64,000 nucleotides of DNA from NCBI GenBank assembly GCA_026709265.1, contig JAPOTI010000047.1:1-64000 (forward strand). The letters are read 5' to 3'. Shown here one piece after another: positions 27,085 to 36,795 of this stretch; the stretch's first letter is position 1, and each line of letters opens with the position of its first letter. The DNA is from Paracoccaceae bacterium. GTDB taxonomy: Bacteria > Pseudomonadota > Alphaproteobacteria > Rhodobacterales > Rhodobacteraceae. The translations under genes were made by a program, and so were the position numbers. The notes under the pieces were generated by a model. The model saw only the letters and a program-made list of their open reading frames with translations. It was not told the DNA's origin and did no database searches.

Positions 27085-28380
27085 TCATGATGCCTGGGGT
27101 GAAGGCAACTGGTCCGGATCCAAACCGCCCCTTGTGATGATATAGCGCTGAAAACTGGGGATCGGACAGGTCAGCTGGCCCGTGTCGGGATCGTCCTGCA
27201 ACGCCCCGCAATGGATGAGATGCGTGACATACGACTCCGCATCATGGCCTTTGGGAATGCGCCATTCACGTGAAGCCCCGCTGTCGGCATAGGCGTCAAC
27301 CCAATCAATCACCTGTCCGATGGTTGTGTGTTGACCTTCCATCCGGGACTTCCCCAGCTCAAACATCACGCGTCCCACCAGTTTGCGCGAGACGGCCATG
27401 TCCTGGCTGAACTGGGTGGCATAATAGCCATGCCGCAGCGCATCGCTGCGCGCCTGCACCCGGTCCCAGTCGGTGATCCTGTCGAGATTCCCGTTGATGC
27501 CCGGCTCCAGCGCCGCCTCGGCGAGGGCCTGCTGCGCCCAGTGCACATGCCGGGGCCAGCCGTCGGTGGTGTCCATCACCGCCAGTGCCCGCCCACGGCA
27601 CTTCTCCATCGTCACCCCGAAATGGGCGCAAAACCGATCCAGGAGTTCGCTACATTCCGCCCGGGTCAAACTCCCGAGGGAATGGGCGCGGATCCCATGG
27701 GTCAATCCCAGATCGCGTAACCGCGATTGGGTATCGCCAAGGCCTGCACAGACCAGGGTGAGGGGTAATTTTGTCCGGGCTTCATGGATCGCCTGCAAAA
27801 ACCGGGAATATGTTGAATCGCGGCTGGGCGAGAGGTTCTGAGCTTCATCCACCGCCACGATCACTGGTGAATCCCATTGTGATGCGGGAAAAACCTGATG
27901 CAGAGACCCAATGGTTTCAATGTTGTGGGATTGAAACAGCGTGGCTAGGTTCAGGGACAGGTCTGCGCGCCCCAGAACATCCAAAAGTGCCAGATTCCCC
28001 AGCGTACGGGCCACCGTTTGGGCCAGTTTTCTCAACTGTGACTTTGGCGTGATCCCCAGGGCCCCAATCGCCCGTAAAACGTCCGGGAATTGATCACAGA
28101 GTTCAACACTGGAAATTTCCAGTGTTTTCGGCACATGTGGCTGTATATTCTGTGTTGCCAGTTCACTCAGGACCGAACTCTTGCCCGCACCCGGCGCGCC
28201 CTGGATAATGATGGCGTTCCCCGGCACCGCCTGTTGTCCGGACCGGACCCGCACCAAGGTGCGGTGCGCCTTGGTAAGAATCTCCCCGAGCAGATCCTCA
28301 CGCCCCACAAAAACCGGGGGATGATCCTTGGCCCCGTCATCAACAAAATCCTGCAGCGCGTCCCGTTGAAACGCGGTCAT
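27085..28380 (-). CDS. AAA ATPase of unknown role in accessory patch
   Basis: 431-residue P-loop ATPase. Visible are an N-terminal FVGREDLLGEIL, Walker A IIQGAPGAGKSSVL (about residue 75), Walker B VIVAVDEAQNLSP, and a sensor-like LTLVCAGLGDTQSRLRDLGL followed by a helical C-terminal half. The layout resembles AAA proteins of the Orc1/Cdc6-STAND-like and transposition-helper types. Its start overlaps the stop of a 51-codon ORF (ATGA). G+C is higher than in the neighbouring core genes, and ISKra4-type remnants lie about 500 bp upstream. It may be a mobile-element or defence cargo ATPase; function is not known. Confidence 0.75.
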   Translation of the reverse strand: MTAFQRDALQDFVDDGAKDHPPVFVGREDLLGEILTKAHRTLVRVRSGQQAVPGNAIIIQGAPGAGKSSVLSELATQNIQPHVPKTLEISSVELCDQFPDVLRAIGALGITPKSQLRKLAQTVARTLGNLALLDVLGRADLSLNLATLFQSHNIETIGSLHQVFPASQWDSPVIVAVDEAQNLSPSRDSTYSRFLQAIHEARTKLPLTLVCAGLGDTQSRLRDLGLTHGIRAHSLGSLTRAECSELLDRFCAHFGVTMEKCRGRALAVMDTTDGWPRHVHWAQQALAEAALEPGINGNLDRITDWDRVQARSDALRHGYYATQFSQDMAVSRKLVGRVMFELGKSRMEGQHTTIGQVIDWVDAYADSGASREWRIPKGHDAESYVTHLIHCGALQDDPDTGQLTCPIPSFQRYIITRGGLDPDQLPSPQAS

Positions 28381-28532
28381 CCTGTCACCTCTTCAACAGC
28401 CAGATGGATGATGGATGTGCCTTTTGAGAGACCCATTTCAATACAGTCTGCCAGCCGTTCGTACGAACGGATCAGATTTTTGCGCTCCACACTCTCAAAA
28501 AGCTGAAGATTTTCTTTCTGAAGCACGAACAT
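28377..28532 (-). CDS. Small ORF overlapping the AAA ATPase gene
   Basis: 51 codons, stop TGA overlapping the ATG of the ATPase by 3 nt, so translation is probably coupled. The peptide (MFVLQKENLQLFESVERKNL at its start) is charged and helical, ending in IIHLAVEEVTG. There is no strong ribosome binding site and an in-frame stop lies 4 codons upstream of the ATG. It could be a small partner of the ATPase or the tail of a decayed gene. No family recognised. Confidence 0.4.
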   Translation of the reverse strand: MFVLQKENLQLFESVERKNLIRSYERLADCIEMGLSKGTSIIHLAVEEVTG

Positions 28533-28552
28533 TCGAGGTCTCTATTCGGGGA

Positions 28553-28750
28553 TCAAGCGCAGCCGCCCGACGGCATGGTGCGTCGATTTTTTTGCGAATG
28601 TGGATCTGAGTGGGCATTTCCGTAAGTCCAGATGGCCGCCTGCTCCCGCAGATCTTCATCGGATATCTTGTGTTTCTTGGCGGCTTCATACATTGCCGTC
28701 AGATCGGGGCAAGGCGGAGTGCGTTTGATTGCTGATTTTCTGTCTGCCAT
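28553..28750 (-). CDS. Small hypothetical protein, possibly truncated
   Basis: 65 codons beginning MADRKSAIKRTPPCPDLTAM, with GAGGAAAAGGA just upstream of the ATG as a good ribosome binding site. The N-terminal part (AAKKHKISDEDLREQAAIW) looks like an ordinary soluble helix-rich protein; the last 15 or so residues (SQKNRRTMPSGGCA) do not, which suggests a frameshift or truncation. Co-directional with the ATPase gene. No family recognised. Confidence 0.45.
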   Translation of the reverse strand: MADRKSAIKRTPPCPDLTAMYEAAKKHKISDEDLREQAAIWTYGNAHSDPHSQKNRRTMPSGGCA

Positions 28751-28867
28751 CTGTCCTTTTCCTCTCTTGTTAACATTTTAATTGCCGCGGCGGACAAAGC
28801 AAGACATCTGTCGCTGGATTCAGACCTACAGTTTATCAGAAACCGCTCCAGACCGCGGATTCTCAAC

Positions 28868-28906
28868 TTGTTTGTCGCCAGTTTTCAGGTTGATTGACGC
28901 GCTATA
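28868..28906 (+). repeat. Dispersed repeat R, copy 1
   Basis: Contains TTGTTTGTCGCCAG, then TTTCAGGTTGATTGACGCGC, which recurs at 61115-61169, in inverted orientation at 62964-63019, and in shortened form at 63584-63607. Here it sits at the broken edge of a transposase fragment. Confidence 0.75.
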
Positions 28907-29290
28907 GTTGCGCCATGACACCGCAGGCGGCCTCACGCCAGCCCGGTTCAGCGGCCTGTCCATCAAGCTCTTCATCATGCATCCGCAGCCGGGTGCCATC
29001 CAACGAGACCCGTAGGGCCACCACATCATCATGCAGGTTCTCATCGCCCCGTACTTCTGTGCGGAGATCATCGTCCTGATCCTCAAACTCCTGACCCGGC
29101 AAGCCTCCACCTGGCGATCGCTCTTCCCAGCAATCTACACCCGGTCCCTGCGATCATCCACGAGGCCCGTGTCCGGCAACTGCGCCGCGGCGGGCCTGCA
29201 TGGTGTCAGCGATCCACTGTCGCGCTTGAGCCATATCCAGATCAGTCTTGGCAACAGAGGGGTCAGATTGTCAATGGTTCATCAGAGTGT
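28907..29290 (-). pseudogene. ISKra4-type transposase remnant (N-terminal part)
   Basis: A minus-strand reading gives VVALRVSLDGTRLRMHDEEL followed by GWREAACG, which I recognise as the N-terminal part of ISKra4-family transposases (DVVALRVSLDG and WREA-CG motifs). The reading is broken upstream, where MAQARQWIADTMQARRGA lies in another frame, and stops at repeat R at 28868-28906. No full transposase or terminal repeats are present. The bases from 29291 to 29610 hold no recognisable gene. Confidence 0.6.
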
Positions 29291-29610
29291 TCTGTCTCAT
29301 CGGTCTCCAATGATTGAGAGAGTTCAATCTCGGAACACTCTCCTGTTCCCAGCCACCATAGCCAGCAATTCCACCCCTATCAGGTCAGATTCCGCCATGT
29401 TTCCAGAAATTCCGCGAAATCACTGTGACATACGCCATCAGAATTCAGAAAACCGAACGTTTTCAACGATCTGAAAATTCATGAGTCCGCCATATGAGAA
29501 CCACTTCTCTGCAAATTGGAAACTCGCTTTCCCTGCTCAAGGTGGCTTCCGGGCCAAAACCAGGAACAAGAAGATCCCGCCAATGGACCCAGAATTGAAT
29601 GGTTGTTGTC

Positions 29611-30111
29611 TTATCTTTCCGGGGAATGTTCCGGATGCTGTTGAAAGCAACCCGACGCGTTGTGAAACCGGGCTTCGATATATTTTCCTACCTGTTGAAA
29701 ATCCATTTGCCCGGGATAGAGTTTTCTGAGTTCTCGCATCACCCGCCCCTTATGGCGGATCTCAGTCGCTCCGGTGGATTTCATGGCAGCCTTGACGGCC
29801 GCGGTCACTTCTTCATCGCTGAGTTGCGGCGGCAACAGTTCGGTCAGGATGGCGATTTCCTGTTTTTCGCCATCGAAGAGGTCAAGCCTTCCATGCTCTT
29901 CATAACCCTGTGCACTTTTCTCACGTTGCCTGATCATCGTCTTGATGATGTCGCGGATATTGTCATCAGGAACCCATTCTGCCTGACCAGTGGCACGCAG
30001 CGCATTGTCCTGATCGGCAATCGCGGTTTTGATGAGGCGTAGCATCCTCAACCGCAATATACTGCCTTCTGACTCAGCCAACTTGAGCTGATCATTGATA
30101 AGATTACGCAT
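29611..30111 (-). CDS. YqeY-type GatB/YqeY domain protein
   Basis: 166-residue protein of the YqeY family, which matches the tail domain of GatB (tRNA amidotransferase). Typical segments are RLRMLRLIKTAIADQD at the N-terminus, MIRQREKSAQGYEEHGRLDL, EIAILTELLPPQLSDEEV and the C-terminal MRELRKLYPGQMDF. The final 20 or so residues (FHNASGCFQQHPEH) do not look like the family, so the end may be altered by a shift. It is divergent from carA, a common neighbour in alphaproteobacteria. Its biochemical role is not established. Confidence 0.9.
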   Translation of the reverse strand: MRNLINDQLKLAESEGSILRLRMLRLIKTAIADQDNALRATGQAEWVPDDNIRDIIKTMIRQREKSAQGYEEHGRLDLFDGEKQEIAILTELLPPQLSDEEVTAAVKAAMKSTGATEIRHKGRVMRELRKLYPGQMDFQQVGKYIEARFHNASGCFQQHPEHSPER

Positions 30112-30401
30112 GGATGCGCATTCGCTCCGGAAACTTCAATCGCACAAATATAGGGAGATGTCGTTTCTCACGCAATTGCCGTCGCAACTTCAGTTGCAGC
30201 TGCAAGGCGACTCACATCCGCATGCGAATCACCATGTCTTCACGCTGCTCACAGCACGTATCTCAAGAATCTTCCCGTCACCGTGCATGCCATTGACCAT
30301 CCCGATCTGACCAACAATCATTAGGTCATTGAATGGGGGTATAAAAGAAAGATCGCACGATATATGACGGCTCTGATCGATACCAAGACTGGGGCTCTGC
30401 C

Positions 30402-32737
<2,336 letters not shown>

Positions 32738-32744
32738 TCACTCT

Positions 32745-34034
32745 TCATCGACCAGGGACCTGACCATAGCAGCCTCGGTAATCCGGGTTCGATGATTGCC
32801 AATGATCACCCGACTGCAGATCCATCGTTTGTTTCATATATCCCCAGACATCCTGATTCATGCCCATGCGCATCAATGGGTCTCGCAAGGATGCCGTTGA
32901 AACAATTCTGGACAAGCCCCATCGACGCAATTGACGCAGTTGGGACGATTCGACAGACGAGATGCAGTCAAGAGCCATGACGCAAAAAAGCCGTGCTGCA
33001 ATCGGCGCATAACGGTGCCTGTGATAACGATCCAACATCTTTTGGGCACCCAGTGTCAGGCGACCCTCACATGCACATCGTCGTAGGGCACAGATATCGG
33101 CCAATGTCATGTTCAGGCCCTGCGCACCAATGGGTGGTGCGACATGAGCAGCTTCACCAATCAAGATCAGGCGCTCCTCTGCAAACCGGGTCGCGATCTG
33201 GCAATAGGCAGGCCAGATCCGCCGTCGGCCGGCGAGCGAGAGTTGCCCACGCAAACCCAGAGAACGTTCATTCGCCTCGATTTCAAATCCCTGGGAATCC
33301 AAACGGTAAAGACGTTCGGCTTCCTTTCCAAATTCCATCCAAACTGCCGCAGATGCCGGACACCCCTCGATATCGTCAATCGGAACGAGCGTGAATGGTC
33401 CGCCAGATGCCAAAATCTCAATGGTCTCATTGTCGTGGGGGCGTTCATGCGTGAGATTAAAGCTGAGAGATTTCTGGCCAAATCCATAGTGTCTGACGGC
33501 AATTCCCGCCGCCGTGCGCAGTGTGGAATTGCGCCCGTCGGCAGCAACGACCAGTTGGGTGCGAATACGACCTTCTCCCTTGAGTTTGACAGTCGCTTCT
33601 GACAACCGGGAGGACATTCCAGATACCACGGCACCGAAAAGGATTTCAGCATGTCTCAGGATCGATATCCGTCGGACGAGCGCATCCGAGACGATCTGAT
33701 TCGGTAGTGCATAACCAAAACAATCGAGGCCAATCATATCCGCGCGAAATTCGCGGACGAACGGGTTGTGCGCGGCATCCCGAGGATCTTCGGCAATACG
33801 CATGACGGTCAGTGGTCGTGCATATTCTTTGACCTCGTTCCAATCGAGAGCGACCTGCAAAAGCTCTACAGAGTCCCCGATATATGCGGTCACACGATTG
33901 TCTTGCGGACTCTGACCAGTCTCCTGTGCCGCACAACAAACGGTTTGAAAACCATCATTCGCCAGGACTGAGGTTGCAATGAGGCCCGCCAGCCCCCCGC
34001 CAACGACCGCAATCTCGCATTCATGCATGGCCAA
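32745..34034 (-). CDS. UbiH/COQ6-family FAD-dependent monooxygenase
   Basis: 429-residue flavoprotein hydroxylase of the type that adds hydroxyl groups to the ubiquinone ring. FAD is bound by IAVVGGGLAGLIATSVLA at the N-terminus and by a GD-like motif that reads LIGEAAHVAPPIGAQGLNMT (Glu in place of the usual Asp). The DG-type motif VVAADGRNSTLR is present. It starts 32 bp downstream of glmM. Which ring position it modifies cannot be told from sequence. Confidence 0.88.
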   Translation of the reverse strand: MAMHECEIAVVGGGLAGLIATSVLANDGFQTVCCAAQETGQSPQDNRVTAYIGDSVELLQVALDWNEVKEYARPLTVMRIAEDPRDAAHNPFVREFRADMIGLDCFGYALPNQIVSDALVRRISILRHAEILFGAVVSGMSSRLSEATVKLKGEGRIRTQLVVAADGRNSTLRTAAGIAVRHYGFGQKSLSFNLTHERPHDNETIEILASGGPFTLVPIDDIEGCPASAAVWMEFGKEAERLYRLDSQGFEIEANERSLGLRGQLSLAGRRRIWPAYCQIATRFAEERLILIGEAAHVAPPIGAQGLNMTLADICALRRCACEGRLTLGAQKMLDRYHRHRYAPIAARLFCVMALDCISSVESSQLRQLRRWGLSRIVSTASLRDPLMRMGMNQDVWGYMKQTMDLQSGDHWQSSNPDYRGCYGQVPGR

Positions 34035-34066
34035 GTTCGTCGCGCCGGGACTTGCAGTTTCGATTC

Positions 34067-35419
34067 TCAGGCTGCGTCGGCAATCGCCGCCGCAAGCTCA
34101 TTGGCAGCAAGACGCATCTTACTTTCATCATTGCTTTCGACCATGATTCGCACGACCGGTTCAGTCCCCGATTCCCGGACGACAAGGCGGCCGTTTCCTT
34201 TGAGGCGGGATTCACCTTCACGCATGGCAGCACGCACTTGGCGATCCCTGAGTGGCCGTTTTCCCTTGCGAAATGGGACATTGATCAATGTTTGTGGAAG
34301 GGGATCAAAAATCCGGGTCATTTCGTGCGCTGAAACCTCGGACTCCACCATCGTCGCCAAAAACTGCAAGGCGGCGATCAGACCATCGCCAGTCGTCGTA
34401 TAGTCAGACATGACAATATGTCCGGACGGCTCACCCCCCAGTTTAAATCCGCCGCGACGCATGGCCTCCGTGACGAATCGATCCCCGACGGCCGTACGTT
34501 CAACCTTGATCCCAACACCATTGAGATACTGTTCCATTCCATAATTTGACATGATGGTTGTCACCAGCGTGTTCTTTTTCAACCGCTTTTTGACAAGCCA
34601 ACGCTCTGCCAACAGTGCCAGCAGCTGATCGCCATCAACAACTGATCCCGTCTGATCGATGACAACGAGCCGATCAGCATCCCCATCAAGGCAAATTCCA
34701 ACGTCAGCGCGTGTCTCCAGAACTTTAGCGACTGCCTGGTGCGGATCGGTTGTCCCACAGCCGAAATTAATGTTGTGCCCGTCCGGATCGACTGCAACCG
34801 GCAACACTTCACCTCCAAGTTCCCACAAGACTTCGGGGGCTGCACGGTAAGCCGCACCGTTGGCGCAATCAACCACCACACGCAGACCATTGAGGCGCAA
34901 TGTCTTGGGAAAGGTTGTCTTGGCGAATTCCACATAACGTCCAAGACCATCGTCAATCCGTTTTGCCCGCCCGATATGTTCCGGGTCAATCGACGCGACA
35001 TTGCCATTGCAGATACTCTCGATCTTCTTTTCAGTCATCTCTGAGAGTTTATAACCGTCTGGCCCGAACAGTTTGATTCCATTATCAAAATACGGGTTGT
35101 GGGATGCGGAGATCATGATCCCGAGATCGGCGCGCATCGAACGCGTCAACAAACCCACCGCCGGCGTCGGAACAGGTCCAAGCAACAACACGTTCATCCC
35201 TGTCGCGGTCAATCCCGCAGTCAAGGCATTTTCCAACATATAACCGGAGCGACGCGTATCCTTGCCAATCACGACACGATGTTTATCTGAATGATTGCGG
35301 CGGAAATGGAGGCCTGCTGCCATACCGACACGCAGCGCCGCCTCGGCCGTCATTGGTGGCGTATTGGCCCGTCCACGAATCCCATCCGTACCAAAACTGA
35401 TCCTGTCTTTACCGTCCAT
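34067..35419 (-). CDS. glmM: Phosphoglucosamine mutase
   Basis: Converts glucosamine-6-phosphate to glucosamine-1-phosphate for UDP-GlcNAc and so for peptidoglycan and lipopolysaccharide. 450 residues, normal for GlmM. Visible are the start FGTDGIRGRAN, the active-site serine in GIMISASHNPYFDNGIK, the Mg loop CLDGDADRLVVID, the sugar-specificity loop LGGEPSGHIVMSDY and the phosphate-binding RESGTEPVVRIMVE. Likely co-transcribed with the UbiH-type gene. Confidence 0.96.
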   Translation of the reverse strand: MDGKDRISFGTDGIRGRANTPPMTAEAALRVGMAAGLHFRRNHSDKHRVVIGKDTRRSGYMLENALTAGLTATGMNVLLLGPVPTPAVGLLTRSMRADLGIMISASHNPYFDNGIKLFGPDGYKLSEMTEKKIESICNGNVASIDPEHIGRAKRIDDGLGRYVEFAKTTFPKTLRLNGLRVVVDCANGAAYRAAPEVLWELGGEVLPVAVDPDGHNINFGCGTTDPHQAVAKVLETRADVGICLDGDADRLVVIDQTGSVVDGDQLLALLAERWLVKKRLKKNTLVTTIMSNYGMEQYLNGVGIKVERTAVGDRFVTEAMRRGGFKLGGEPSGHIVMSDYTTTGDGLIAALQFLATMVESEVSAHEMTRIFDPLPQTLINVPFRKGKRPLRDRQVRAAMREGESRLKGNGRLVVRESGTEPVVRIMVESNDESKMRLAANELAAAIADAA

Positions 35420-35557
35420 CTTCGGTCCTGTTCTTCATTGAGGCCCCGCACCATCTTATAATAGCCCCTCGTGTTACCAGACCCCTCCTTGGTCATCAAA
35501 TATAGACCCGCACGACACATGCCGCGCAGACAAAGCCATTTCGACAAAATGATGTCT

Positions 35558-36508
35558 CTACTGAGGACCGCGATAAAACAAGTGCCGCCCGATACTCGCA
35601 GTCATGACCAATTCCGATGCCCAATAGGGACTGACATCAATGGTATGGAAATGTGTAGCACCATCGGTCACTCTGCTACTGTAACCAGATAGCATTTTCA
35701 CCGCCAGTTTCTGAATGTCGATATAGACATCCAATTCATCAATATTCTCCTTGAGCCCATCGCAATGGTAGGAAAATTGACATTGGTTGAGAAGGCCGGT
35801 TCCCTGTCGTACCACCTTGCAGACCGTGTCGGGATATCGTTCGGATTTGACTCGATTCAAGATTGTTTCCGCGACGGCAATACGTCCCTCTAAAGCTTCA
35901 CCGCGCGATTCAAAGTAAATCGCTTGCGACAAACAGGCTATTTCTTGCAACGATGGCGGGCGTCGTAGCGGGCGTTTCAGCAATTGTGGCGAACTCAGGA
36001 AATTGTGTAATGTTTCGTCACGAACCCATTGAAGCCCGGGAACATAACCGGCCCGATTAGCCACGGCCAGATTCCCGGCTTGTGCGATCGGTGGGAAATT
36101 ATCAGGCCGCAACAAAGGAGGTTTCAGTACGCTGTATCGGGCTTGTTCTGTCATCTCAATGACTTGGCTGTCCGGAACTGGGATATCGGGCAGTTGCTGC
36201 ATTGGACTCGTACGAGAAGGTTGGGCCTCAACAGTTCTGGCACCGGGCCTGAGAACCGGCCTTCTGAAAGTCGATGATGCCAACTCTGGAACATCGTCGC
36301 TGAGGCTGGCCACATTATCACCCGTCTTACTGCTCGTATTGGCGAGCAGTGCAATCGGATGAAAGCACATAACAGTTACAACAACGGCGATGTTACATCG
36401 CTTGAGCAATCGCCACCTCACCGTTGGGAAATGCCTTTGGGATGGGAGTTTACCCCAAATAAAATTCTCTACGCGATCATTATTAATCGCGGTCAAAGCC
36501 TGTGTCAC
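35558..36508 (-). CDS. SleB/CwlJ-type cell wall hydrolase
   Basis: 316 residues. After a basic region and one membrane segment (IAVVVTVMCFHPIALLA, about residues 40-56) comes a Pro-rich linker and a C-terminal Hydrolase_2 domain: QAIYFESRGEALEGRIAVAE, ILNRVKSERYPDTVCKVV, CQFSYHCDG, and GATHFHT. The Glu in YFESRGE is the expected catalytic acid of SleB-like lytic enzymes. Probably acts on periplasmic peptidoglycan. No sporulation is implied; many alphaproteobacteria have such proteins. Confidence 0.88.
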   Translation of the reverse strand: MTQALTAINNDRVENFIWGKLPSQRHFPTVRWRLLKRCNIAVVVTVMCFHPIALLANTSSKTGDNVASLSDDVPELASSTFRRPVLRPGARTVEAQPSRTSPMQQLPDIPVPDSQVIEMTEQARYSVLKPPLLRPDNFPPIAQAGNLAVANRAGYVPGLQWVRDETLHNFLSSPQLLKRPLRRPPSLQEIACLSQAIYFESRGEALEGRIAVAETILNRVKSERYPDTVCKVVRQGTGLLNQCQFSYHCDGLKENIDELDVYIDIQKLAVKMLSGYSSRVTDGATHFHTIDVSPYWASELVMTASIGRHLFYRGPQ

Positions 36509-36795
36509 GCTTAACGACTCCTGCTCGAATCCGTACGCCTAAACGATGCCGAATGTTTCTTCATTCGTTGTCAACCGTTCATTCGTCTCATTTAATCGGC
36601 AAATGGTGCGTTTAGACCGAGCCGCAAAGCTCTCCGGTCTCCATTCGCCGATAAATCCTCTCCTCCTTTTGATTGATGGTACAGTCAGGCCACATCACCT
36701 GTCGAAAACACCATCATTGGGCATACAATTCCGTCTCAGTCGGAGGCAGAACGGATTAGGCGGGTATCAATTCCCAGGCGAATTGTCAAATGAAC

